DNA of 7,395 nucleotides from UBA9676 sp036522155. GTDB taxonomy: Bacteria; Actinomycetota; Actinomycetes; Streptosporangiales; Streptosporangiaceae. Position numbers and translations under genes: made by a program. The notes beneath the pieces are model-generated. The model saw nothing but the letters and a program-made list of their open reading frames with translations. It did no database searches and was not told where the DNA came from. Shown here one piece after another: positions 1-5,798 of the stretch (position 1 is its first letter; each line of letters starts with the position of its first letter). Location of the stretch: contig DATDGI010000045.1 in NCBI GenBank assembly GCA_036522155.1, positions 1-7,395 of the forward strand. Direction: 5' to 3'.

Positions 1-697
1 AGCCCTCCACGGCGCCCGGCAGCTTAAGGCCAAGGTGCTCGACTTCGCGGCACAGCTCATGGAGGCCAGCGCGCAGGACCTGCTGATCACCGACGGCAAC
101 GTCTGGGTGCGCGGCGACCCCGCGAGTGCCATCGCGGTGAGGGAGGTCGCACGGCGCGCGGCATCGGGCCAGTTCGGTGCCGACGTGGACGCCAACCTTG
201 AAGTCGAGGCCGCATTCGACGGCGGCGAAGGAGGATGGTCCGGCGGCAGCCACTGCGCCATCGTCGAAGTCGACGTCGAGACTGGCATGGTGACGGTGGA
301 GCGGTACGTCGTCGCCGAGGATTGCGGCGCGCTCATCAATCCCGCCGTCGTCGAGGGTCAGATCCGAGGCGGTGTCGCGCAGGGCATCGGCGCGGTGCTG
401 CTCGAACGATCGGCGTATGACGAGGACGGCAACTGCCAGTCAGCTACGTTCATGGACTACTTGGTGCCGACCACCTGTGACATTCCCCGCATCGAGATAG
501 AGCACATCGAGACCGTGCCCCTCGACACCGACGTCAACTTCCGCGGCGTGGGCGAGGGTGGCATGATCGTCGCGCCGCCCACGGTGGTGAACGCAATTGA
601 GGACGCGCTCTCGCCCTTCGGCGTGCGGATCTACGAACAGCACCTACCTCCGGCTCGCATCCTGGAACTCATTGCCGCGGTGGACTCGGGTCAATAA
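1..697 (+). CDS. Molybdenum hydroxylase large subunit, C-terminal part (xanthine/CO dehydrogenase family)
   Basis: The gene is open from base 2 and has no start in the window, so only the last 231 codons are seen. The family carries the molybdopterin-cytosine-dinucleotide cofactor and hydroxylates or oxidises substrates such as purines, aldehydes or CO, together with FAD and 2Fe-2S subunits. Visible hallmarks are a cofactor-binding stretch with DCG, INP, VEGQIRGG and AQGIG (about bases 320-390), a DYLVPT segment, and the GVGEGG loop at 545-562, whose Glu (554-556) matches the catalytic base of the family. The C-terminus (PPARILELI) is also family-like. The substrate cannot be assigned, because the active-site loop that separates CO dehydrogenases (AYXCSFR) from the others lies upstream. 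The medium and small subunits would be expected to the left. The first ATG/GTG codons in this piece are internal. The gene converges on the DksA-like gene, with 21 bases between stops. Confidence 0.93.
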   Translation, partial: ALHGARQLKAKVLDFAAQLMEASAQDLLITDGNVWVRGDPASAIAVREVARRAASGQFGADVDANLEVEAAFDGGEGGWSGGSHCAIVEVDVETGMVTVERYVVAEDCGALINPAVVEGQIRGGVAQGIGAVLLERSAYDEDGNCQSATFMDYLVPTTCDIPRIEIEHIETVPLDTDVNFRGVGEGGMIVAPPTVVNAIEDALSPFGVRIYEQHLPPARILELIAAVDSGQ

Positions 698-710
698 GTT
701 GCGGGGGACC

Positions 711-725
711 GCGCTGGCTCAGCGC
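711..725. terminator. Small hairpin between convergent genes
   Basis: GCGCTG at 711-716 and CAGCGC at 720-725 form a perfect 6-bp stem with a 3-base loop. It lies 13 bases past the molybdenum hydroxylase stop and covers the stop codon of the minus-strand DksA-like gene. The position would suit a shared terminator, but the stem is short and no T-run follows on either strand, so this is inference from position. Confidence 0.3.
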
Positions 726-1069
726 TGTGAGGCACAGGTGATGCACATGGTGGCTACCGGGCGGGCGGCCAGGCGGGCGGCGCCGATCAGCTGGCCGCAG
801 TTCCCGCAGATGCCGTAGCTGCCCTCCGCCAGCCTGAGCAGCGCCGCATCGATCTCGGCCAGGTGCTGGCCTGCCTGGCTGGCCAGGGCGGCGACATGCT
901 GCCGCTCGAACGCGATGGTGGCGCCTTCTGGATCGTGCTCGTCGTCGGTGCCGGCCGAGCCCGACGACTCTATGATCGCGGCGAACTCCCGCTCCAGCGC
1001 GTGCAGCCGCTGGAGGGTGCTCGCCCGTTCCGCCGCCAGCAACTGAGCTGCCTCCTCCTGCGCTGTCAC
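719..1069 (-). CDS. DksA/TraR-type C4 zinc-finger protein
   Basis: This 116-residue protein has an N-terminal helical part (residues 1-80), an acidic turn (DDEHDPEG, 42-49) and a C-terminal four-cysteine finger, C88-x2-C91 and C109-x2-C112, in the typical setting YGxCxxCGxxI...RLxARPxATxCixCA. DksA-family proteins enter the RNA polymerase secondary channel and modulate initiation, and in E. coli acidic residues at the coiled-coil tip are essential. Here D43 and D46 could play that part. The length is typical of short actinobacterial members. The start is uncertain. GTG at 1069 gives the family-like N-terminus, but AGGAAG sits only one base upstream. An in-frame TTG at 1042 has a strong AGGAGGAGG (1059-1051) eight bases upstream and would give 107 residues. 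The 105-residue gene upstream on the same strand ends 51 bases away, so the two may be co-transcribed. Confidence 0.9.
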   Translation of the reverse strand: MTAQEEAAQLLAAERASTLQRLHALEREFAAIIESSGSAGTDDEHDPEGATIAFERQHVAALASQAGQHLAEIDAALLRLAEGSYGICGNCGQLIGAARLAARPVATMCITCASQR

Positions 1070-1073
1070 CCTT

Positions 1074-1086
1074 CCTGGATACCAGG
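1074..1086 (-). other. Inverted repeat next to the DksA-like gene start
   Basis: CCTGG at 1074-1078 and CCAGG at 1082-1086 are complementary around ATA. In the minus-strand transcript the downstream arm overlaps the AGGAAG that precedes the GTG start at 1069. Folding could hide that weak ribosome site. The stem is only 5 bp, so this is suggestive at most. Confidence 0.25.
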
Positions 1087-1120
1087 CTGCCGGTAACAGG
1101 GGCGGACCGGGCGTTTCTTA

Positions 1121-1438
1121 CTACTGAGGCGGGCGCGGCACGAGCATCCCAAGCGCAGAAGACAATGCATTAACATTGGCTTTGTTCTTTCCGTAGTCTA
1201 CCATTTGGATCCCACGGCATGAGCTCTTGATGTCGACTCTTCCTTCAGTACCGACTGTGATGGTAATAATTTCGCCCCACGAGCGGATTCCCATTTTTGT
1301 CCTGGCCTCGATCTGCCCAGTTTCCGGATTCGATGCCACAACGCGGAATCCGCACTGATCTACCGCCTTCAAGCAGGCTCCGAAGACTTCGCTCCGCTCC
1401 GCGGAGACGGCCATGCTGCTCTCGTGGCTCGCGGGCAT
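1121..1438 (-). CDS. Small conserved-looking hypothetical protein, low GC for this window
   Basis: This 105-residue soluble protein has no signal peptide or membrane segment. After a short polar N-terminus (1-15), it has an amphipathic helix (EVFGACLKAVDQCGFRV), a turn with NPETGQIEART, a WGEIITITV strand, a strand with VDIKSSCRG, and a final helix starting near GKNKANVNAL. An alpha-beta-beta-beta-alpha layout with WGE and GKNKxNV is, from memory, seen in small uncharacterised bacterial proteins; I assign no function. The ATG at 1438 has GGAGGAAG at 1447-1440, four bases before the start, which supports it. A second ATG lies at codon 9. Codons 1-40 are GC-rich at third positions like the neighbours. 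From about codon 40 to 95, many codons end in A or T (for example ATT ATT, ACA, GGT, GAA, GGA, AGA, AAT GTT AAT), which points to a different origin. It is upstream of the DksA-like gene on the same strand. Confidence 0.75.
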   Translation of the reverse strand: MPASHESSMAVSAERSEVFGACLKAVDQCGFRVVASNPETGQIEARTKMGIRSWGEIITITVGTEGRVDIKSSCRGIQMVDYGKNKANVNALSSALGMLVPRPPQ

Positions 1439-1539
1439 GCTTCCTCCATTTACACGACATTCGGTGTCATAGCCGGAACACGGTGGAAAGTGCTCCCTAG
1501 ATCATGCCTGTTGCTGCGCCGTCAGGCACAACGTTCGCC

Positions 1540-1586
1540 CACCCCACGCGGACGTCCTCACCATCCGCACGTGGCGCCGTGGGGTG
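1540..1586 (-). terminator. Hairpin just after the sulfotransferase stop
   Basis: CACCCCACG at 1540-1548 and CGTGGGGTG at 1578-1586 are a perfect 9-bp inverted repeat. A second 5-bp pairing, GCGGA (1548-1552) with TCCGC (1564-1568), lies inside the loop. It begins one base after the stop codon of the minus-strand sulfotransferase-family gene, where a terminator is expected. No T-run follows, which is not unusual for actinomycete terminators. The rest of 1439-1587 holds the upstream region of the 105-residue gene and nothing else I can name. Confidence 0.45.
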
Positions 1587-1587
1587 C

Positions 1588-2790
1588 CTAACTGGCCGGG
1601 TGCCAGGGCAGGCGGTAGGCGCGGTAGGTGTTGGTACCAGCGGGGAGCTGCGCGTTCAACAGCAGCCGCCCGGACGGGCTGAACTCGGAGATGTAGGGCA
1701 GCGCGCCCCAGCCGACGAACAAGTCCCCGTTGCCAGTGGTCTGCGCGTTCCCCTCGGCCGGGGCCACCAGGCCCTCGGGCTGGTTGACGGACTTCACCAG
1801 GGTGGCCACCCGGGTCGCGAGGTCCAGCTTCACGGTGACCACCCGGCTGTGGGCGAGCAGCGTGGTGGGGCCGTCGGACTCATCGTCGAAGAGGGTGTAC
1901 TCGCCGTTCCCGATGGCCTCCGGGTCGTGCTGGAAGGCGAAGATCTCGGTGGCGCCGTCGAGGACCTGCCCGGGGGCGGCCGTGAGCTTGAACGTGCTCT
2001 GCTTGCCGCCCAGCTCCCAGATGATCTTCCCGGTGTGCCGGTTCACCTTGTAGGTCGTCCAGGTGTAGCGGGAGTTGATCAGCAAGTTCCCGTCGGTGTC
2101 GAGGTGGACGGCGTTGATGTGGAACCAGTCCCAGGGGACGGCTGCCGAGCCGGGCAGCGGCTGGTGGCTGTCGCGGTAGGGGACGTGGTCCGCGCTGTTC
2201 CACTGGAAGAGCACCTTGCCAGTGCGGATGTCGATCTCCTGGACGATGCCGTCGAAGACTTTCTGGTCGGCGGGACCGCCGATCGAGGTCAGGTTGGCGG
2301 TCCCCATGGTGTCTGCGAGGATCAGCGCCGTGTTCCAGGGTGTGATGAGGAACTCGTGAAAGTCGGTAAGGTAGCCGTTACCGGCTCTCACTTCGGCGAT
2401 CTGCTGGTAGCGGTCGTTGTAGATGTAGTCGGTTCCGCTCAGGCCCCTGCCCTGGAACCAGGTGAGCACCGGCCTGCCCCGGTAAGTCTGGGTACGGAAG
2501 TCGGTGGCAATTTCCCCGGCCGGCACGGCGTGGAACCAGACCACCCGGCCGGTGCTGGTGATGATCTCCGGGCCAGACGCGTAGCCGCCCCCCATCGGTG
2601 CGATGAATATGTCGCCGTTGCCGTTATCGGCGCCCTGTCTCACCACGGTGACCGGAGGTGTCCCGTGACCCGCCGGGACCGGGCCAGGCGTCACGGCGGT
2701 GCAAGCTGTCCCCGCCCAGGCGGTGACCGCAAGGACGATAACGGCGGCGATCCGGCGCGCGAACCGCGGCCGCCTCCGCCGGCAGTGCAC
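1588..2790 (-). CDS. Exported arylsulfotransferase-family protein (beta-propeller)
   Basis: From GTG at 2790 the product has 400 residues. It begins with a signal: an Arg-rich n-region, then a hydrophobic stretch (about 13-29) ending in AGTAC. The Cys could be a lipobox, although Gly at -3 is unusual. The rest is repeated beta-strand/Gly-Asn turns as in propeller ASST-like proteins. Recognisable blocks are GNGYLTDFHEF, WDWFHINAVHLDTDGNLLINSR, TGKIIWELGG and FAFQHDPE. The best-known members move sulfate between phenolic compounds without PAPS, using a catalytic His. From memory of E. coli ASST, H145, H224/N226, R241 and H288 here are plausible equivalents; activity is not proven for this branch. 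The frame stays open to an ATG at 2907, which would add 39 residues. That stretch has only about 67% G/C at third positions, has no ribosome site, and would start upstream of the candidate promoter, so 2790 is preferred. It is divergent from the ABM gene. Confidence 0.85.
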   Translation of the reverse strand: MHCRRRRPRFARRIAAVIVLAVTAWAGTACTAVTPGPVPAGHGTPPVTVVRQGADNGNGDIFIAPMGGGYASGPEIITSTGRVVWFHAVPAGEIATDFRTQTYRGRPVLTWFQGRGLSGTDYIYNDRYQQIAEVRAGNGYLTDFHEFLITPWNTALILADTMGTANLTSIGGPADQKVFDGIVQEIDIRTGKVLFQWNSADHVPYRDSHQPLPGSAAVPWDWFHINAVHLDTDGNLLINSRYTWTTYKVNRHTGKIIWELGGKQSTFKLTAAPGQVLDGATEIFAFQHDPEAIGNGEYTLFDDESDGPTTLLAHSRVVTVKLDLATRVATLVKSVNQPEGLVAPAEGNAQTTGNGDLFVGWGALPYISEFSPSGRLLLNAQLPAGTNTYRAYRLPWHPAS

Positions 2791-2815
2791 AGCCCCGAAC
2801 GAGAAAGCCTTCTCC

Positions 2816-2844
2816 GCTATGACAAGACTCCTTAAGGAGGTCAA
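2816..2844 (-). promoter_or_regulatory. Candidate promoter of the sulfotransferase-family gene
   Basis: Read on the minus strand, TTGACC (2844-2839) is a good -35 element. Seventeen bases later comes CATAGC (2821-2816), a fair -10 element. Transcription would begin near 2809, leaving a leader of about 19 bases before the GTG at 2790. The -10 matches only in part, so the call rests on the -35, the exact spacing and the fit with the preferred start. Confidence 0.4.
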
Positions 2845-2875
2845 CGCGATGGCAGGCCGCTGGCCAGGCCAGTAA
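2819..2875 (+). other. Possible very short ORF with a perfect Shine-Dalgarno
   Basis: On the plus strand, AAGGAGGT (2834-2841) matches the consensus ribosome site in full and lies seven bases before ATG at 2849. That ATG opens eight codons, MAGRWPGQ, ending in TAA at 2873-2875. The same frame extends up to ATG 2819, giving 18 residues. No promoter is evident in front of it. The Shine-Dalgarno is half of the 12-bp palindrome, so it may be accidental. It could be a leader peptide ahead of the ABM gene at 3095, but no attenuator structure is evident. Confidence 0.15.
2828..2839. promoter_or_regulatory. Perfect 12-bp palindrome, possible operator
   Basis: CTCCTTAAGGAG is an exact palindrome in the spacer between the candidate -35 and -10 elements, sharing one base with the -35. 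A repressor bound there would block the promoter. No regulator gene for it is recognisable in the window. Confidence 0.35.
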
Positions 2876-3094
2876 TCCCGTGCTAGATCCCACCGTTCGG
2901 CCACCATATTGCAAACAGTCCATCGCCACTCTGTACCGAGAACGCGCTTCTGCTGCGTTCAGTTCCGCGCGATGGGCGGTTTCTCGCTGGCGCGCTTGTG
3001 ATGAGCAGGCCGATGTCCGACAGCGGATCTGGCGTCCCGCGCTGGCCGCCTCTACGGTGGGTCGTGTCGAGTTCAGGCACCACGGGGGGCTGAG

Positions 3095-3382
3095 ATGTAC
3101 GCACGGCTGGTGAGCTTTACTCTGCAGGACGGCAAGGAGGCCGTCGCCGCTGACCTGGCCCGGGAGCTTGTGCCAGTGATCCGGCGGCAGCCTGGATGCC
3201 AGGCGGCGGCCTGCTTTGGCGATTCCGAAAGCGGCCAGTACTACCTGTACGTGCTGTGGGGCTCGGACGAGGAGGCCCACGCCGCGGCTAGCGTCATGGC
3301 GCCCAGGCTCGCGCGCCACCTGGACGGCAACACGGTAGCGGCGCCAGAGCGCCATCTGTATCCCGTGATCGAATCCGCCTGA
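3095..3382 (+). CDS. ABM-domain (antibiotic biosynthesis monooxygenase-like) small protein
   Basis: The 95-residue product fits a single dimeric alpha/beta-barrel (ferredoxin-like) domain: strand MYARLVSFTL (1-10), helix KEAVAADLARELVPVIRR (14-31), the typical QPGCQAAACF turn and strand (32-41), strand QYYLYVLWGS (48-57), helix DEEAHAAASVMAPRLARHL (58-76) and a last strand RHLYPV. The family includes cofactor-free quinone-forming monooxygenases such as ActVA-Orf6, haem-degrading enzymes and many proteins of unknown role; no residue here decides among them. ATG at 3095 follows a GGGGGG tract that can serve as a ribosome site. It stands alone, divergent from the sulfotransferase-family gene and convergent with the ABC permease, with ten bases between stops. 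Confidence 0.82.
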   Translation: MYARLVSFTLQDGKEAVAADLARELVPVIRRQPGCQAAACFGDSESGQYYLYVLWGSDEEAHAAASVMAPRLARHLDGNTVAAPERHLYPVIESA

Positions 3383-3413
3383 CGCATCCGCGTCATTCCG
3401 CCCGCAAGGCGGA
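3380..3413. terminator. Tandem hairpins at the convergent junction
   Basis: TGACGC (3380-3385) pairs with GCGTCA (3390-3395) around ATCC. The outer three bases on each side are the stop codons of the ABM gene and, on the other strand, the permease. A second stem follows: TCCGCC (3397-3402) with GGCGGA (3408-3413), loop CGCAA, in the last permease codons. Together they could end transcription from both sides. There is no T-run. Confidence 0.45.
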
Positions 3414-5798
3414 CGCGGTGCGGGTGCGTGCCGCCCAGCTCGCCGGGAGCAGTGCCCCGGCGGCGGCGATCACGATCCCGGCCAGCGCCAGCAGGACCAG
3501 CTCGGCGGGGTGGTAGATGTTCAGGTAGCTGGGGGGAAGGCCGGTGCCTGCGGCGCTGGCCATGACGGGGAGCACGTACCGGTGCAGGGCCACGCCCGCG
3601 GGGACGGCGACGGCGCCTGCGAGCAGGCCGGTCCCGGCGACCCAGCACATCACCATGGCGATGGTCTGCCGTGGTGTCATACCGATGGCCTTGAAGACGC
3701 CGAGGTCGTGGACCCGTTCTCTGGTGTGGAGCACGACGGTGTTCAGTACGCCGAGCCCGGCCACGATGGCGAGCAGCAGGACCAGCGTGCCGATGAGGCC
3801 GATCAGGGTGAGGAAGAACGGGTCGTTTGTGTTGATGTTCACCGAGTAGTCCGGGCCGAGCGTGCTGAGGGCCCGCGCATACGCCACCGGCGAAGTGCCG
3901 GGCCGCAGCCCGACGTCGTAGTTGGTGGGGATCAGGGTCAGGCCACTGCGGGCCAGGGTCTGCCAGCTGGTGAACATTTCCAGGCCGCGGTTGCTGGTGT
4001 CGAAGACCTCGCCGACGATCCGGACCGGGATCTGTGTGTGGCCGGCGGTGAGGATGACGGTGTCGCCGACGGCCTTGCCGGTCACGGTAAGGAAGTTGGT
4101 GGGGACGTCCACCTGGCCCGGCGCGTTGTACCAGTGTCCGCTGATCATGGCGTAGCCGGTCCAGGCCGCGTTGCCGCGAAACGCGGTCACCGGGATCTGC
4201 TGGGTAATCCCGGCGACGCTGACTGGCACCGTGGTTTCGGCGGTGTAGTGCAGCGTGGCCGGCTGTGCGCGCAGCGCGGCCTCGATCGCCCGCTGCTGGG
4301 CGGCTGACGACGGCTGGGACCGTGCGGCGGGCTGATGCCCGCGCGGCCTCGCCGCCTTGCTGGGGCCGACGTGGGTGATCGCGCCGCCGGCCGGCAGGTA
4401 CACCTGGATGGGTTCGGCCTGCGCGCGGGACAGGCCGTTGGCCACCCGGGTCAGCGAGGTGCTCAGGCCGACCGCGAAGGTCACCGCGGTCGCGCCGAGC
4501 ACGATGGCGGTCAGCGTCACCGCGGTTCGCGCCGGGCGGGCGAACGGCGCGGCCAGGCCGATGGTCACCGGCCGGGGCAGCGGCAGCTTGCTCAGCGCCC
4601 GGTGCGCGGCGTAGCCGCGGCCCGTTCGCGGGGCGCGCCCGGTGGCGATCGCCTGGACCGCGCTGAGCCGTCCGGCCCGCAGCGTCGGCAGCAGTGCGCT
4701 GATGCCGACCAGGCAGCTCATGGCGACCGGAACCGCCACGTCGACCCCGGTCGGCACCCGCAGCGTGCCCACCCCGTACACCCCCGCTGTCCGGCCGAGC
4801 AAAGGCACCGCGAGCACGTTGCCGAGCAGCACACCGCCCAGGCAGCCGGCCAGGGCCGGGGCTAGCACCTGACCGGTGTAGGCGGCCACCACCTGGCCGG
4901 GGGTGAAGCCGATGCTCTTCAGGATGCCGATCCGGCGGTAGCCGGCCACCACCGCGCCGCTGATCACGTTGATCACGATCAGCACCGACATCACCAGGCC
5001 CAGACACGCGAAGGCGACCACGAACGGGACGATCGGCGCGATCCCCGACGACTCCTGGAGCTTGATGGTCAGGTACGACTGGCTGGTGGTCACCGCACCG
5101 GCTGGTAGCGCGGCAGCGACCGCCGCCACGTCCGCGCGGACCGCCGCCGCGGTGCCGGCGCTGGCGAACCGGTACAGCATTTGCGCGGCGGGCGGCGTTC
5201 CCGGCGTGCGCAGAGCGGCGATCTGGCCCGGGACTACCCAGCCGTCCGCCGACTGGTTGATCGAGTTGGCGATGCCGACCACGGTGAGTTGCGGCGTCCC
5301 CGGCACGCCGGTGACCGTGAGACGGGCGCCCAACGGCAGGCCGTACCGGTAGTTGCTGGACAGCACGACTTCGCCCGCCCGCTGCGCCCAGCGGCCCTGC
5401 TGAAGGATCAGGTCGTCCAGGGGCCCGCCCGGCGAGGCGCGCCCGGCCAGCGTCATCGGGGGCGCGGTGACCTGGCCGGCTGATCCGGGCGGGCCGATCA
5501 GCCCGGGGGTGATGGTCGCCTCGGCGAACGGCCCCGCCGCCTCCGTCACCCCGCTCACCCGCGCGGTGGCGGCCAGGTCCGCCCGGGTTGCCTTACCCGC
5601 GTCGACGGTCACCACGGCGTGGGCGCCTTTCTGGGCCGCGAAAGCACGGTCAAAGGGAGCATTGGAGTCCAGAACAAGACCAAGCGCCAGAACGCAAGCG
5701 CTGGTGCTGACCAGCAGCACGGTGAAGATCACGACCGTCTGCACCTTGCGGCGGGTCACCCCGCCCGACACGGCGCGGATCACCGGCCGCGCGCTCAT
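3393..5798 (-). CDS. ABC transporter permease with two FtsX domains (MacB/LolC-like)
   Basis: The 801-residue membrane protein has the 1+3+1+3 layout of large actinobacterial FtsX-type permeases. Membrane segments lie near 20-43, 257-285, 305-335, 353-375, 425-448, 660-690, 712-740 and 765-787. Two extracytoplasmic domains (about 44-255 and 450-655) resemble MacB periplasmic core domains. Each FtsX core carries the cytoplasmic coupling motif: RRIGILKSIGFTPGQV at 288-303 and RVHDLGVFKAIGMTPRQT at 695-712. Such transporters do not usually pass substrates through a channel but do mechanical work across the membrane, as in lipoprotein release, peptide or antibiotic export, or resistance; the substrate here is unknown. 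ATG at 5798 overlaps the ATPase stop as ATGA, indicating translational coupling. Residues 479-505 are a Pro/Ala/Gln/Arg-rich, probably disordered stretch at the start of the second outer domain. Confidence 0.94.
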   Translation of the reverse strand: MSARPVIRAVSGGVTRRKVQTVVIFTVLLVSTSACVLALGLVLDSNAPFDRAFAAQKGAHAVVTVDAGKATRADLAATARVSGVTEAAGPFAEATITPGLIGPPGSAGQVTAPPMTLAGRASPGGPLDDLILQQGRWAQRAGEVVLSSNYRYGLPLGARLTVTGVPGTPQLTVVGIANSINQSADGWVVPGQIAALRTPGTPPAAQMLYRFASAGTAAAVRADVAAVAAALPAGAVTTSQSYLTIKLQESSGIAPIVPFVVAFACLGLVMSVLIVINVISGAVVAGYRRIGILKSIGFTPGQVVAAYTGQVLAPALAGCLGGVLLGNVLAVPLLGRTAGVYGVGTLRVPTGVDVAVPVAMSCLVGISALLPTLRAGRLSAVQAIATGRAPRTGRGYAAHRALSKLPLPRPVTIGLAAPFARPARTAVTLTAIVLGATAVTFAVGLSTSLTRVANGLSRAQAEPIQVYLPAGGAITHVGPSKAARPRGHQPAARSQPSSAAQQRAIEAALRAQPATLHYTAETTVPVSVAGITQQIPVTAFRGNAAWTGYAMISGHWYNAPGQVDVPTNFLTVTGKAVGDTVILTAGHTQIPVRIVGEVFDTSNRGLEMFTSWQTLARSGLTLIPTNYDVGLRPGTSPVAYARALSTLGPDYSVNINTNDPFFLTLIGLIGTLVLLLAIVAGLGVLNTVVLHTRERVHDLGVFKAIGMTPRQTIAMVMCWVAGTGLLAGAVAVPAGVALHRYVLPVMASAAGTGLPPSYLNIYHPAELVLLALAGIVIAAAGALLPASWAARTRTASALRAE

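Larger units (their letters stand above)
2791..3094. other. Divergent intergenic region
   Basis: This is the 304 bases between the preferred sulfotransferase start and the ABM start. Its left 60 bases carry the promoter-like elements, the palindrome and the short ORF given separately. From 2880 to 3094 there are open frames on both strands of 73-77 codons, but they have ordinary codon positions, no ribosome sites and no family signature. TACGGT at 3053-3058 could be a -10 for the ABM gene, but no -35 accompanies it. I see no RNA gene or repeat. Confidence 0.5.

Noticed and set aside
1504..2835. 443-codon open frame on the plus strand
   Set aside because: It lies antisense to the sulfotransferase-family gene, and its product is repetitive Gly/Val/Pro/Arg-rich with no family signature. 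It is a high-GC shadow.
2880..3113. Open frames of 73-77 codons on both strands between the sulfotransferase and ABM genes
   Set aside because: No ribosome site, no third-position GC bias like the real genes, and no recognisable motif. They also overlap the ABM start.
3241..5007. 588-codon minus-strand frame inside the permease
   Set aside because: The product is almost only Arg/Pro/Gly/Ala/His/Asp, as expected from a shifted frame of a GC-rich gene. The permease frame has clear membrane segments and motifs.
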